The notes beneath the pieces were generated by a model, which made no database searches, was not told where the DNA came from, and saw nothing but the letters and a program-made list of their open reading frames with translations. DNA of 64,000 nt from an uncultured cyanobacterium (lineage in GTDB: Bacteria; Cyanobacteriota; Cyanobacteriia; PCC-6307; Cyanobiaceae). The translations under genes were made by a program, and so were the position numbers. The stretch lies in the NCBI GenBank assembly GCA_903856805.1, contig CAIOCZ010000040.1, forward strand, positions 1 through 64,000, written 5' to 3'. Positions within the stretch are counted from its first letter, which is position 1. Every line of letters begins with the position of its first letter. This document shows positions 57,983 through 64,000 of this stretch, piece by piece.

Positions 57983-58633
57983 CTAGGACCAGCCGTGGCC
58001 CCTCAGCCAGGTGTCCGTCAGCGCCGGGGGGGATGGCGCGGCGGTCTGGGCGGCCAGCAGTCTTTCGGTGTACTTGGCCAGCAGATCCGCCTCCAGATTC
58101 ACCGGATCACCAACGCGACGCTCGGCCAGGGTGGTGGTGTTCCAGGTGTGGGGAATGACGGCGATCCAGAAGCGCTGGCCATCGGGTTCGCAACCTGCGA
58201 CGGTGAGGCTGATGCCATCCACGGCCACGCTGGCCTTTTCACACACATAGCGGCCATAGCTGGCATCCTGCCAGGCCAGGGTCAACCGCCACGATGCCGC
58301 TTGGCGCTCAATCGCCTCGATCACTCCCACTCCGTCCACATGGCCACTCACCAAGTGGCCCCCCAGCCGATCACTGAGCCGCAGGGCCGGTTCGAGATTG
58401 ACCAGGGCCTGGGCGGCGGCGCGTTGGGCCAAGCCAGTGCGGCGCAGGGTTTCCTCACTGGCATCGGCGCGAAAGCCATCGGCCAGGCATTCCGCCACCG
58501 TGAGGCACACCCCGTCCACGGCGATGCTGTCCCCCAGGTCCATCGCCCCGAGGTCGCCCTTCGCCAGCCTGACCCGCACGCCCATGGGGCAGGCCTGGAG
58601 CTGACCGATCCCCCGTACCAGTCCGGTGAACAT
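57983..58633 (-). CDS. ribE: Riboflavin synthase alpha chain
   Basis: Dismutates two 6,7-dimethyl-8-ribityllumazines to riboflavin and the pyrimidine by-product. 216 residues in two homologous barrels. MFTGLVRGIGQL opens the family, each barrel repeats SIAVDGVCLTV-type sequence (DSIAVDGVCLTV at about 33, ASVAVDGISLTV at about 136), and GHVDGVG is the active-site loop. It is divergent from the DUF151 gene with about 80 bp between. Confidence 0.96.
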   Translation of the reverse strand: MFTGLVRGIGQLQACPMGVRVRLAKGDLGAMDLGDSIAVDGVCLTVAECLADGFRADASEETLRRTGLAQRAAAQALVNLEPALRLSDRLGGHLVSGHVDGVGVIEAIERQAASWRLTLAWQDASYGRYVCEKASVAVDGISLTVAGCEPDGQRFWIAVIPHTWNTTTLAERRVGDPVNLEADLLAKYTERLLAAQTAAPSPPALTDTWLRGHGWS

Positions 58634-58712
58634 CTGCTGACACGGATTTGCTCGCCATAATCAACCTACGGGCGGACCTGGACGCCCGCCACGACGCGAT
58701 GCAAGGTGACCC

Positions 58713-59276
58713 ATGGTGGAAATGAGCGTCGCCGGTATCGCCCTTGATGCCGCCAGCCGCAGCCCGATCGTGCTCCTGCGCGACCCATCCGGTCGGCGGC
58801 AGGTGCCGATCTGGATTGATCAGGCCCAAGCCCAGAACATCCTCTCTGGCATCAATGGGGAACAGCCCCCCCGCCCCCTCAGTCACGATCTGATGGTGAG
58901 CCTGCTGCGCGCCGGTGGTCTCAGCCTGGAGCGGGTAATCATCCATGCGATCGAGGACAACACCTTTCGCGCCGTGCTGCGGCTCACCACCACCACCACC
59001 GGCGTCAGCAGTGAACTGGATGCCCGACCCAGCGATGCCATCGCCCTGGCCTTGCGCACCGGCAGTGCGATCTGGATGTTGGAAGAGGTGGTGGCCGACG
59101 CTTCGATTCCCGTGGATGCCGAAGCGGATGCCATCGATCAGGAGGATTTCCGCCGTTTTCTCGACCGCACCAGTCCGGCCCAACTGATTCGCCACCTGCG
59201 CAGCGTTCGCCCTTCGGAACCAGGTCTGGAACCGGATGGGACGGAGGAGGGTAGCGGTGGTGAGCCAATCGGCTGA
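58713..59276 (+). CDS. Bifunctional nuclease-family (DUF151) protein
   Basis: 187 residues, soluble. The DUF151 core runs through about residue 135: 'VEMSVAGIALDAASRSPIVLLRDPSGRRQVPIWIDQAQAQNIL', then a conserved DARPSDAIALALRTG loop. Related plant proteins have DNase/RNase activity, but this is unproven here. The C-terminal ~50 residues are acidic and unconserved. ATG 58713 or the nearby Met at 58722 may be the start. The following aldo/keto reductase gene overlaps its 3' end. Confidence 0.85.
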   Translation: MVEMSVAGIALDAASRSPIVLLRDPSGRRQVPIWIDQAQAQNILSGINGEQPPRPLSHDLMVSLLRAGGLSLERVIIHAIEDNTFRAVLRLTTTTTGVSSELDARPSDAIALALRTGSAIWMLEEVVADASIPVDAEADAIDQEDFRRFLDRTSPAQLIRHLRSVRPSEPGLEPDGTEEGSGGEPIG

Positions 59277-60432
59277 GGCCCTCGCCAGCCGCCCAGAACC
59301 TCGGTTCCGGCGTCCCTTCGGCCAGGGACGGCCGGTGTCCCTGTTCACCCTGGGCACCATGCGGACCCTCGACAGCCCTGCCCAGATGGCGGCGGTTCTG
59401 GAGGCCGCCGTGGCCCTCGGCATCAATCACATTGAAACGGCTCCGGCCTACGGTCCCGCCGAGATGTTCCTGGGCCAGGCCCTAGGGCAACTCGAGCGCC
59501 GCGATCCCCTGACGCGCTCCTCCCTGGTGCTGACCAGCAAGATTTTGCCCGGACTCGGGGTGGAGGAAGGACGTGACCAGCTGCGGGCTTGCTTACGCCG
59601 GCTGGGTGTGCCCTGGCTCGACAACCTGGCGGTCCATGGCCTTAACCGGCCGGAACATTTGGACTGGTGCCTGCGGGGCGAGGGGGCCGACCTGCTGGCC
59701 TGGGCCGAAGGCGAAGGCTTGGTGCGTCAAGTGGGCTTTTCGAGCCATGGCACGAACGACCTGATCAAGGCGGCCCTGACCTCGGGGCGCTTCGCCTTCT
59801 GCAGCCTGCACCTGCATCTGTTCGATCCTGAGCGCCTTCCCCTGGCGGCGGCGGCCCTGGCCCAGGGGCTGGGGGTGATGGCCATCTCGCCCGCCGACAA
59901 GGGAGGCCGGCTCTACGCCCCGCCCGCCCAGCTGGTGGCCGACTGTGCCCCCTTCGCCCCCCTGGAGTTGGCCTACCGATGGCTGTTGTCCCAGGGCATT
60001 AGCACGCTCACGCTGGGGGCGGCCCAGCCCGGCGATCTGCTCTGGGCCGAACGCCTGGCTGGCGCCAGTGGGCCGCTCACCCCCCAGGAGCAGCAGGCCA
60101 TTGATCGGCTCCAGGCGGCGGGACGGGCCCGGCTGGGGGAGAGCTGGTGTGGCCAGTGTCGTGAGTGCCTGCCGTGCCCAAGCGCTGTGCCGATCCCAGC
60201 CCTGCTGCGACTGCGCAACCTGGCGGTGGGCCATGGCATGGAGGCCTTCGCCAGCGAGCGCTACAACCTGATCGGTCGGGCCGGCCACTGGTGGGAGCAG
60301 CACGATGCCAGCGCCTGCGCCGCCTGTGGAGCCTGCCTGCCCCTTTGTCCCCACGATCTGCCGATTCCGGATCTGCTGGTGGACACCCACCGGCGACTGG
60401 CGGCAGCCCCGCGCCGCCGTCTGTGGGGTTAG
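59257..60432 (+). CDS. Aldo/keto reductase with C-terminal cysteine (Fe-S type) clusters
   Basis: Aldo/keto reductase barrel, about 390 residues. GGAGGAGG in front of GTG 59257 supports that start over ATG 59236. The AKR part includes LGTMRTLDSPAQMAAVLEAAV, 'HIETAPAYGPAEMFLGQAL' with Tyr of the tetrad, and the 'LDNLAVHGLN' His region. The last ~100 residues are ferredoxin-like: CGQCRECLPC (about 295) and CAACGACLPLCP (about 355), typical of 4Fe-4S sites in AKRs of cyanobacteria. Substrate unknown. Its 5' end overlaps the DUF151 gene by ~20 bp, indicating coupling. Confidence 0.88.
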   Translation: MVSQSAEALASRPEPRFRRPFGQGRPVSLFTLGTMRTLDSPAQMAAVLEAAVALGINHIETAPAYGPAEMFLGQALGQLERRDPLTRSSLVLTSKILPGLGVEEGRDQLRACLRRLGVPWLDNLAVHGLNRPEHLDWCLRGEGADLLAWAEGEGLVRQVGFSSHGTNDLIKAALTSGRFAFCSLHLHLFDPERLPLAAAALAQGLGVMAISPADKGGRLYAPPAQLVADCAPFAPLELAYRWLLSQGISTLTLGAAQPGDLLWAERLAGASGPLTPQEQQAIDRLQAAGRARLGESWCGQCRECLPCPSAVPIPALLRLRNLAVGHGMEAFASERYNLIGRAGHWWEQHDASACAACGACLPLCPHDLPIPDLLVDTHRRLAAAPRRRLWG

Positions 60433-60572
60433 GAGTCGGATCAAGGCAGGGTGGGCTGCACCTTGGCGCGGTCCATGGTCGGATCGGCTTCGGTCACCAG
60501 CAACCATCGCCGGGGACCAGCAGAAACACTCCCATTACGGGGGCCATCGACTGGCACTGGGATGGGGGGCGA

Positions 60573-61580
60573 TCATGCTGCCGTCTGATCCCAGAGGATC
60601 TGCAGACGCTGGCGTTCCGCCGCCTCCAGGGGAGGCAAGCTAGGGCAGCGCGCCAGCACCGGTTCCGGCGGCAACAGCAGATGGGCCTGCTCGTCCGGAA
60701 AGCCCCGCAGGGCCTCCTGCAGCTGACCCCGCGGCAGGGGCGGCACCCAGCCGGCGGCGAGCAACCGGGCCAGCAACGGGGGCTCCAGCACCTCCGCCAA
60801 CCATTCCCCCGGCGGCTCGGGTCCACCGCTGGGGCGCAGCAGCAGGTTCCAACTGAGCGGCGCGCCGCTGGCCGGGAGCAGGATCCGCAGCCGTGGATCC
60901 CGGCGCAGCAACGGCAGCACCCGTTGGCGCGGCAACACCGCCGCCTCGGCCTCACCGGCCAGCAGCAGGCTGAGGCCATCGCGATCGTCATAGGCGAGGG
61001 CTTGGCGCCGCAGCTGCCGCAGTCGCCCGGGATCGGCCTCCATCAGCGCGATGCTCACCCGGGGACTGGAGGGAAGCACCAGGCGGCCCCGCAGGCTGGG
61101 ATCCAGCAACAACTGCCACCCTTCCTCGGCGCGACGGGCCAGATCGGGTCGATCGCGCAACAGCAGCACCCAGGGGCCATAGGACCATGGGAACGCCAAG
61201 GCCGGGGCGCCCTCCGGGGCGAACAGGCGGGCCACCGGGGCCGCCGCCGGCGTCAGGCGAGCCAGTAAGGCGGGTTGGCCAAAGGGTTGGACGGCCGCCC
61301 GATCGAGGCCGTTCGCCCAACCGTCGCTGAGTTGCAGCAGACCCGCCCGCCCGTTGGCGTTGGCCTGCTGTTGCTCCACCGCGGCGGGATCGTCGCACCA
61401 CTGGAGCTGCCAGGAACGGGGCAGCTGGGTCGCCCAGGCGGCTGGGAGATCGCCGCGACTGGCCCTCAGACGCGGGGCCTCGCGACCGCACCCCCCCAGC
61501 AGGCCCAGGGAGGTCAATGCCAGGCCAGCGTTGACCCCGAGTTGCAGAGCCTGGCGGCGGGAAAGGGTGGGGGCGACCAT
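60573..61580 (-). CDS. TAT-type substrate-binding lipoprotein (spermidine/putrescine-like)
   Basis: 335 residues. The signal carries SRRQALQ followed by a hydrophobic run to the lipobox LLGGC, so a twin-arginine-type export and lipid anchoring are likely. The mature fold looks like a periplasmic binding protein of the polyamine type (DPSLRGRLVLPSSPRVSIALM), but it is divergent and I see no ATPase or permease nearby. A polyamine or iron role is only inferred. It follows the cobT-like gene on the same strand (10 bp upstream of its start). Confidence 0.7.
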   Translation of the reverse strand: MVAPTLSRRQALQLGVNAGLALTSLGLLGGCGREAPRLRASRGDLPAAWATQLPRSWQLQWCDDPAAVEQQQANANGRAGLLQLSDGWANGLDRAAVQPFGQPALLARLTPAAAPVARLFAPEGAPALAFPWSYGPWVLLLRDRPDLARRAEEGWQLLLDPSLRGRLVLPSSPRVSIALMEADPGRLRQLRRQALAYDDRDGLSLLLAGEAEAAVLPRQRVLPLLRRDPRLRILLPASGAPLSWNLLLRPSGGPEPPGEWLAEVLEPPLLARLLAAGWVPPLPRGQLQEALRGFPDEQAHLLLPPEPVLARCPSLPPLEAAERQRLQILWDQTAA

Positions 61581-61589
61581 GGATCGACG

Positions 61590-62759
61590 CTAATTGCCCG
61601 GGCGGCGCGGGGGATCAGCCCCACGGTTGCTCTCCAGCAGCTGTCGGCAGGCCCGGTCGCAGGCGCGGGCCAGGGCCTCGGGCGATCGACCCGTGAGCTG
61701 CCAGAGCAGGGCCAGGCCCCCCGCCCCCACTCCTTCCTTGACGAAGCCGCGCTCGTAGGCGGCCAAGGCCGGATGGATGGGGCCGTGGAACCGCAGATCC
61801 GCCGCTAGCCCCAGCGGCTGCACCTGCCAGTGGTGGCCGATCCGTTCCAGGACCAGGGCGAGATTGCTGTGGCACTCTCCGGCCACCCAGGCCGTGGTGC
61901 CCACCGCCACATGGCGAACGATGGCACTCCGCTGCCAGGGAGGCGCCAGGGCCAGCGCCAGCGCCAGCACCGCCGCCATCTGACCACCTCCGGCCAGGAG
62001 CACGGGTTGGGAGGCTGCGGCGGCGGCCAGCACCAGTCCCGCCGCCAGGGGTTGCATCGGATCGCCCACCGCCGCCAGAACCGCCAGGGGCTCGTGGGCC
62101 GCTCCAGGCTCCAACCCTGCCGCCGCCAGCCCCTGGGCCACCAGGGTGGCCTTGAGGCCATGGGCAGGGTGGAGCAGGCTGCCACTCATCAACCCCTCCA
62201 CCTCCACCCCCAGGCCGGTCAGCAGGGCCTGGGCGGTGCTGGTCCCCCCAGGAACGCACTCGGCCAGCAGCAGCGGCCGACCGGGTTGGCGGCGCCCCAG
62301 GGTCTCCCCCCAGCGTCTCCCCTGCTCCAGCAGGGCCAGCACCCGTTCCGGGGCCATCGCCCGCCCGCTGCTCAGGCAGCGGGCGGCGCCGGCACCGGCC
62401 AGCCCCGGCAGGCGCAGGTGGGGGCATCCGGGTGCCACCGGACATCCGAGGTCCACCACCAAGGGGCTCAAGGCCAGGGTTGCTACCACCACCTGGCTGA
62501 TCAGGGCCGGCGTGACCCCCGCCGGCAGGGGGGGGAGGGCATGGGGCAGGGGGCGGCCGGGGCCGAACCAGAGCAGCTCGGCATCGGCGGCGGCGGTCTG
62601 GCGACGGGAGGCTGGGGTGGCCCCGGCGGCGGAGATGCCTTCCACCGAAGCCGTATCCGTGGCGGCGAGCAGCAGAACCAGCTCGGGGTCAGCCGAGACC
62701 CGCCCCCAATCCTCGCTCCAGCGGCCTGCAGCCGTGGCCGAACCCTGAAATGGCCGCAA
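61590..62759 (-). CDS. cobT: CobT-like nicotinate-nucleotide-dimethylbenzimidazole phosphoribosyltransferase family protein
   Basis: Family member related to CobT, which activates the lower ligand base for cobalamin. About 389 residues from TTG 62759 (RPFQGSATAAGRWSEDWG); the ORF-track start 63107 would run through the DUF2232 gene. Segments: 'LLLAATDTASVEGISAAGA', the CVPGGTSTAQALLTGLG loop, AGGGQMAAVLALAL, and the C-terminal helix. The stand-alone cyanobacterial version (TIGR00303-like) lacks proof of substrate. It sits between two genes on the same strand; the DUF2232 gene ends 5 bp upstream of it. Confidence 0.75.
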   Translation of the reverse strand: MRPFQGSATAAGRWSEDWGRVSADPELVLLLAATDTASVEGISAAGATPASRRQTAAADAELLWFGPGRPLPHALPPLPAGVTPALISQVVVATLALSPLVVDLGCPVAPGCPHLRLPGLAGAGAARCLSSGRAMAPERVLALLEQGRRWGETLGRRQPGRPLLLAECVPGGTSTAQALLTGLGVEVEGLMSGSLLHPAHGLKATLVAQGLAAAGLEPGAAHEPLAVLAAVGDPMQPLAAGLVLAAAAASQPVLLAGGGQMAAVLALALALAPPWQRSAIVRHVAVGTTAWVAGECHSNLALVLERIGHHWQVQPLGLAADLRFHGPIHPALAAYERGFVKEGVGAGGLALLWQLTGRSPEALARACDRACRQLLESNRGADPPRRPGN

Positions 62760-62764
62760 CGGCC

Positions 62765-63421
62765 TCAAAGGGGATCCAGTGCCACCAGCGCCCGCAGCGC
62801 TGCGGGCGGCTCGGAAATCGGTTGCTTGAGACGCGGGAAGATCCAGTAGGCCACCGCATGGAGGGCCAGCAGCACGATCAAGTTCTGGATCAGAACGAGG
62901 ACAAGGGCCGTGATCTGCACTTGGGTGAGATCGAGGCCCGATCCCAAGCCCAACAGGGAGGTGAGGCGATCGAGCAAGCTGGCCGAGGCCGTGGTGACAA
63001 TCACCCAGAGGTTGTCGCCAAGCATCACGGACAACACGGCCAACCGCACCAGGAAACCGACGGTGCCGATCAGGCTGCCCACCCCGAGGGTGAGCCACCA
63101 GCTGCAACGGCGGCGCCAGCCCCAGCCCAGCCAGAGGGCCAGCGAGCCATAGGGAAAGAGCACCAGGGGGCCCCGGATGGGCCCCATTAAGGCCACCAGC
63201 AACAGGGTGGTGACCACCATTCCTTCCATGGCGCAGCGGCCGCCGTGCCGCAACTGCAGCAGGGCCAGGGGCAGGGGCAGGGCCAGACGAAACAGGGGAC
63301 TGCCGACCGGCAGGTAGTACAGCGCCAGCCAGAGGAGGGCCGTGGCGGAGGCGAGATAGGCCGTGTCCATCAACTGACGGGCCTGACGAAGACTGAGTTG
63401 GCGCGAAGGCGGGGGGGGCAT
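62765..63421 (-). CDS. DUF2232 family membrane protein
   Basis: 218 residues with about six helices. Pattern: 'TAYLASATALLWLALYYLPVGSPLFRLALPLPLALLQLRHGGR', central Gly/Leu helices and a C-terminal helix with ALVLVLIQNLIVLLALHAVAYWIFPRL. The composition fits the YybS/DUF2232 family of integral membrane proteins with unknown function. The ATG start and stop are tight against neighbours: the proline-rich lipoprotein gene ends next to its start, so all four genes 61-64 kb probably form one transcript. Confidence 0.7.
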   Translation of the reverse strand: MPPPPSRQLSLRQARQLMDTAYLASATALLWLALYYLPVGSPLFRLALPLPLALLQLRHGGRCAMEGMVVTTLLLVALMGPIRGPLVLFPYGSLALWLGWGWRRRCSWWLTLGVGSLIGTVGFLVRLAVLSVMLGDNLWVIVTTASASLLDRLTSLLGLGSGLDLTQVQITALVLVLIQNLIVLLALHAVAYWIFPRLKQPISEPPAALRALVALDPL

Positions 63422-64000
63422 TCAGGGCACCGGGGGAGCGGGCCGGACCTGGGGCGTTGCCGGGGCCACTGTGGAACTGCCGCCGGCAGTGCTGCCACTG
63501 GCCGAGGTGCCACCGGGGAGTCGCTCGATCGTTTCCACCTCGAACGGCACCCCGGCGGCCCGCAAGGCCTCGGTGAGGCCCTCCGCTGGGGCTGCGGGAT
63601 CGGCCTGCGGGAGGCGCAAGGTGACTCGGTAGGGCGTGGGTTTGCTGGAAGTGGGTCGAACGGGCGAGGGGGGTGGGGGCGACGGGGCTGCAGCCTTGTC
63701 TTTGACCACCGAAGGTGTTCCGCTGGCGGCCTTTGGGGTTGTTTTGGCGCCGTCAGCTGGTCGCCCGTTCGCCGGGGTCAGGAGGGGGGAGGGGGAAGGG
63801 GTTGGGGTTGCTGTCCTGGCGCTGGCGCCAGGAGCGGCCTTGGTGATCGGGGCCGCGGGGGGCGGGGAGGCGGCGCCAGGAAAACTGCGGGAGAGGGCTT
63901 CTCCGAGGGGGGTGCCGCTGCAGCCGGCCAGGGCGAGGAACAGGGGCAGCAGCCCCAGGGACCTTGATCGCAGGTGGGGAGCGGCGCCGGAACGGGGCAT
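63422..64000 (-). CDS. Proline/alanine-rich lipoprotein, possibly truncated by the window edge
   Basis: 192 residues to the right edge. The N-terminal ATG falls at position 64000, so it could be complete or continue beyond. A lipobox ALAGC (residues 23-27) ends a hydrophobic signal. The middle (about 40-115) is very Pro/Ala/Thr/Ser-rich, a flexible linker. A short C-terminal domain follows (PYRVTLRLPQADPAAPAEGLTEALRAAGVPFEVETIERLP). Periplasmic or outer-membrane anchored; function unknown. Confidence 0.6.
   Translation of the reverse strand: MPRSGAAPHLRSRSLGLLPLFLALAGCSGTPLGEALSRSFPGAASPPPAAPITKAAPGASARTATPTPSPSPLLTPANGRPADGAKTTPKAASGTPSVVKDKAAAPSPPPPSPVRPTSSKPTPYRVTLRLPQADPAAPAEGLTEALRAAGVPFEVETIERLPGGTSASGSTAGGSSTVAPATPQVRPAPPVP

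Noticed and set aside
62760-63107. 5' extension of the cobT-like ORF to 63107
   Set aside because: It runs through the DUF2232 gene in another frame; homology to the family begins after about 62.76 kb.

Overview
The window comes from a high-GC cyanobacterium of the picocyanobacterial Synechococcus/Cyanobium type. The evidence is photosystem I genes psaF and psaJ, the cytochrome b6f genes petC and petA, magnesium chelatase chlI, a one-helix high-light-inducible protein, an aa3-type cytochrome oxidase with ctaA/ctaB haem synthesis genes, a cyanobacterial AbrB regulator and many small proteins of cyanobacterial type. Most of the window is tightly packed, GC-rich core genome; I saw no CRISPR array, rRNA operon, integrase or intact transposase.

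Layout. 1-3.3 kb: end of a DUF3370 gene, chlI and a PAP2 phosphatase. 3.3-9.1 kb: an unusual block bounded by a decayed ruvC copy on the left and an intact ruvC on the right. It holds an AT-richer pair (solute-binding lipoprotein overlapping an MscS-type channel), a secreted histidine phosphatase, and about 1.1 kb of spacer with two GC-rich stretches rich in inverted repeats. 9.4-18.7 kb: folate cyclo-ligase, sufE, homoserine dehydrogenase, an incomplete DppA/DppB-type ABC system, a secreted DUF1400-type hydrolase and an MFS carrier. 19-24 kb: ychF, an HlyD-like adaptor, wecB and pilT. 24-32 kb: hli, tsaD, psaF-psaJ (with terminator), gmk, an NFACT protein, tatC, DUF3067, petC-petA, lgt and cobM. 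33-36.9 kb: an ABC exporter and a malate:quinone-oxidoreductase-like gene of partly lower GC, then tRNA-Val(CAC). 37-45.9 kb: ppx, ubiA, an LD-carboxypeptidase, a second MscS protein, ispD, a GT9-like protein, a K+ channel and fabG. 46.4-51 kb: a groEL without groES, nanE and an ABC-2 exporter pair. 51-57 kb: ctaB-ctaA divergent from ctaC-ctaD-ctaE, with a strong palindrome between them. 57-64 kb: cyAbrB, a DUF308 membrane protein, ribE, a DUF151 nuclease, an aldo/keto reductase with cysteine clusters, a TAT-type lipoprotein, a cobT-like gene, a DUF2232 membrane protein and a proline-rich lipoprotein.

How the genes work together. Photosynthetic and respiratory electron transport share this region: b6f subunits, the PSI PsaF/PsaJ pair, TatC (which exports folded proteins such as the Rieske protein), chlorophyll and cobalamin enzymes, plastoquinone-related UbiA, and a complete terminal oxidase with its own haem a synthesis genes. 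Start codons were moved from the ORF-track positions where signal peptides, Shine-Dalgarno sites or family N-termini justified it; each case is stated. All functional calls rest on reading motifs by eye and on family knowledge, because no database search could be run.
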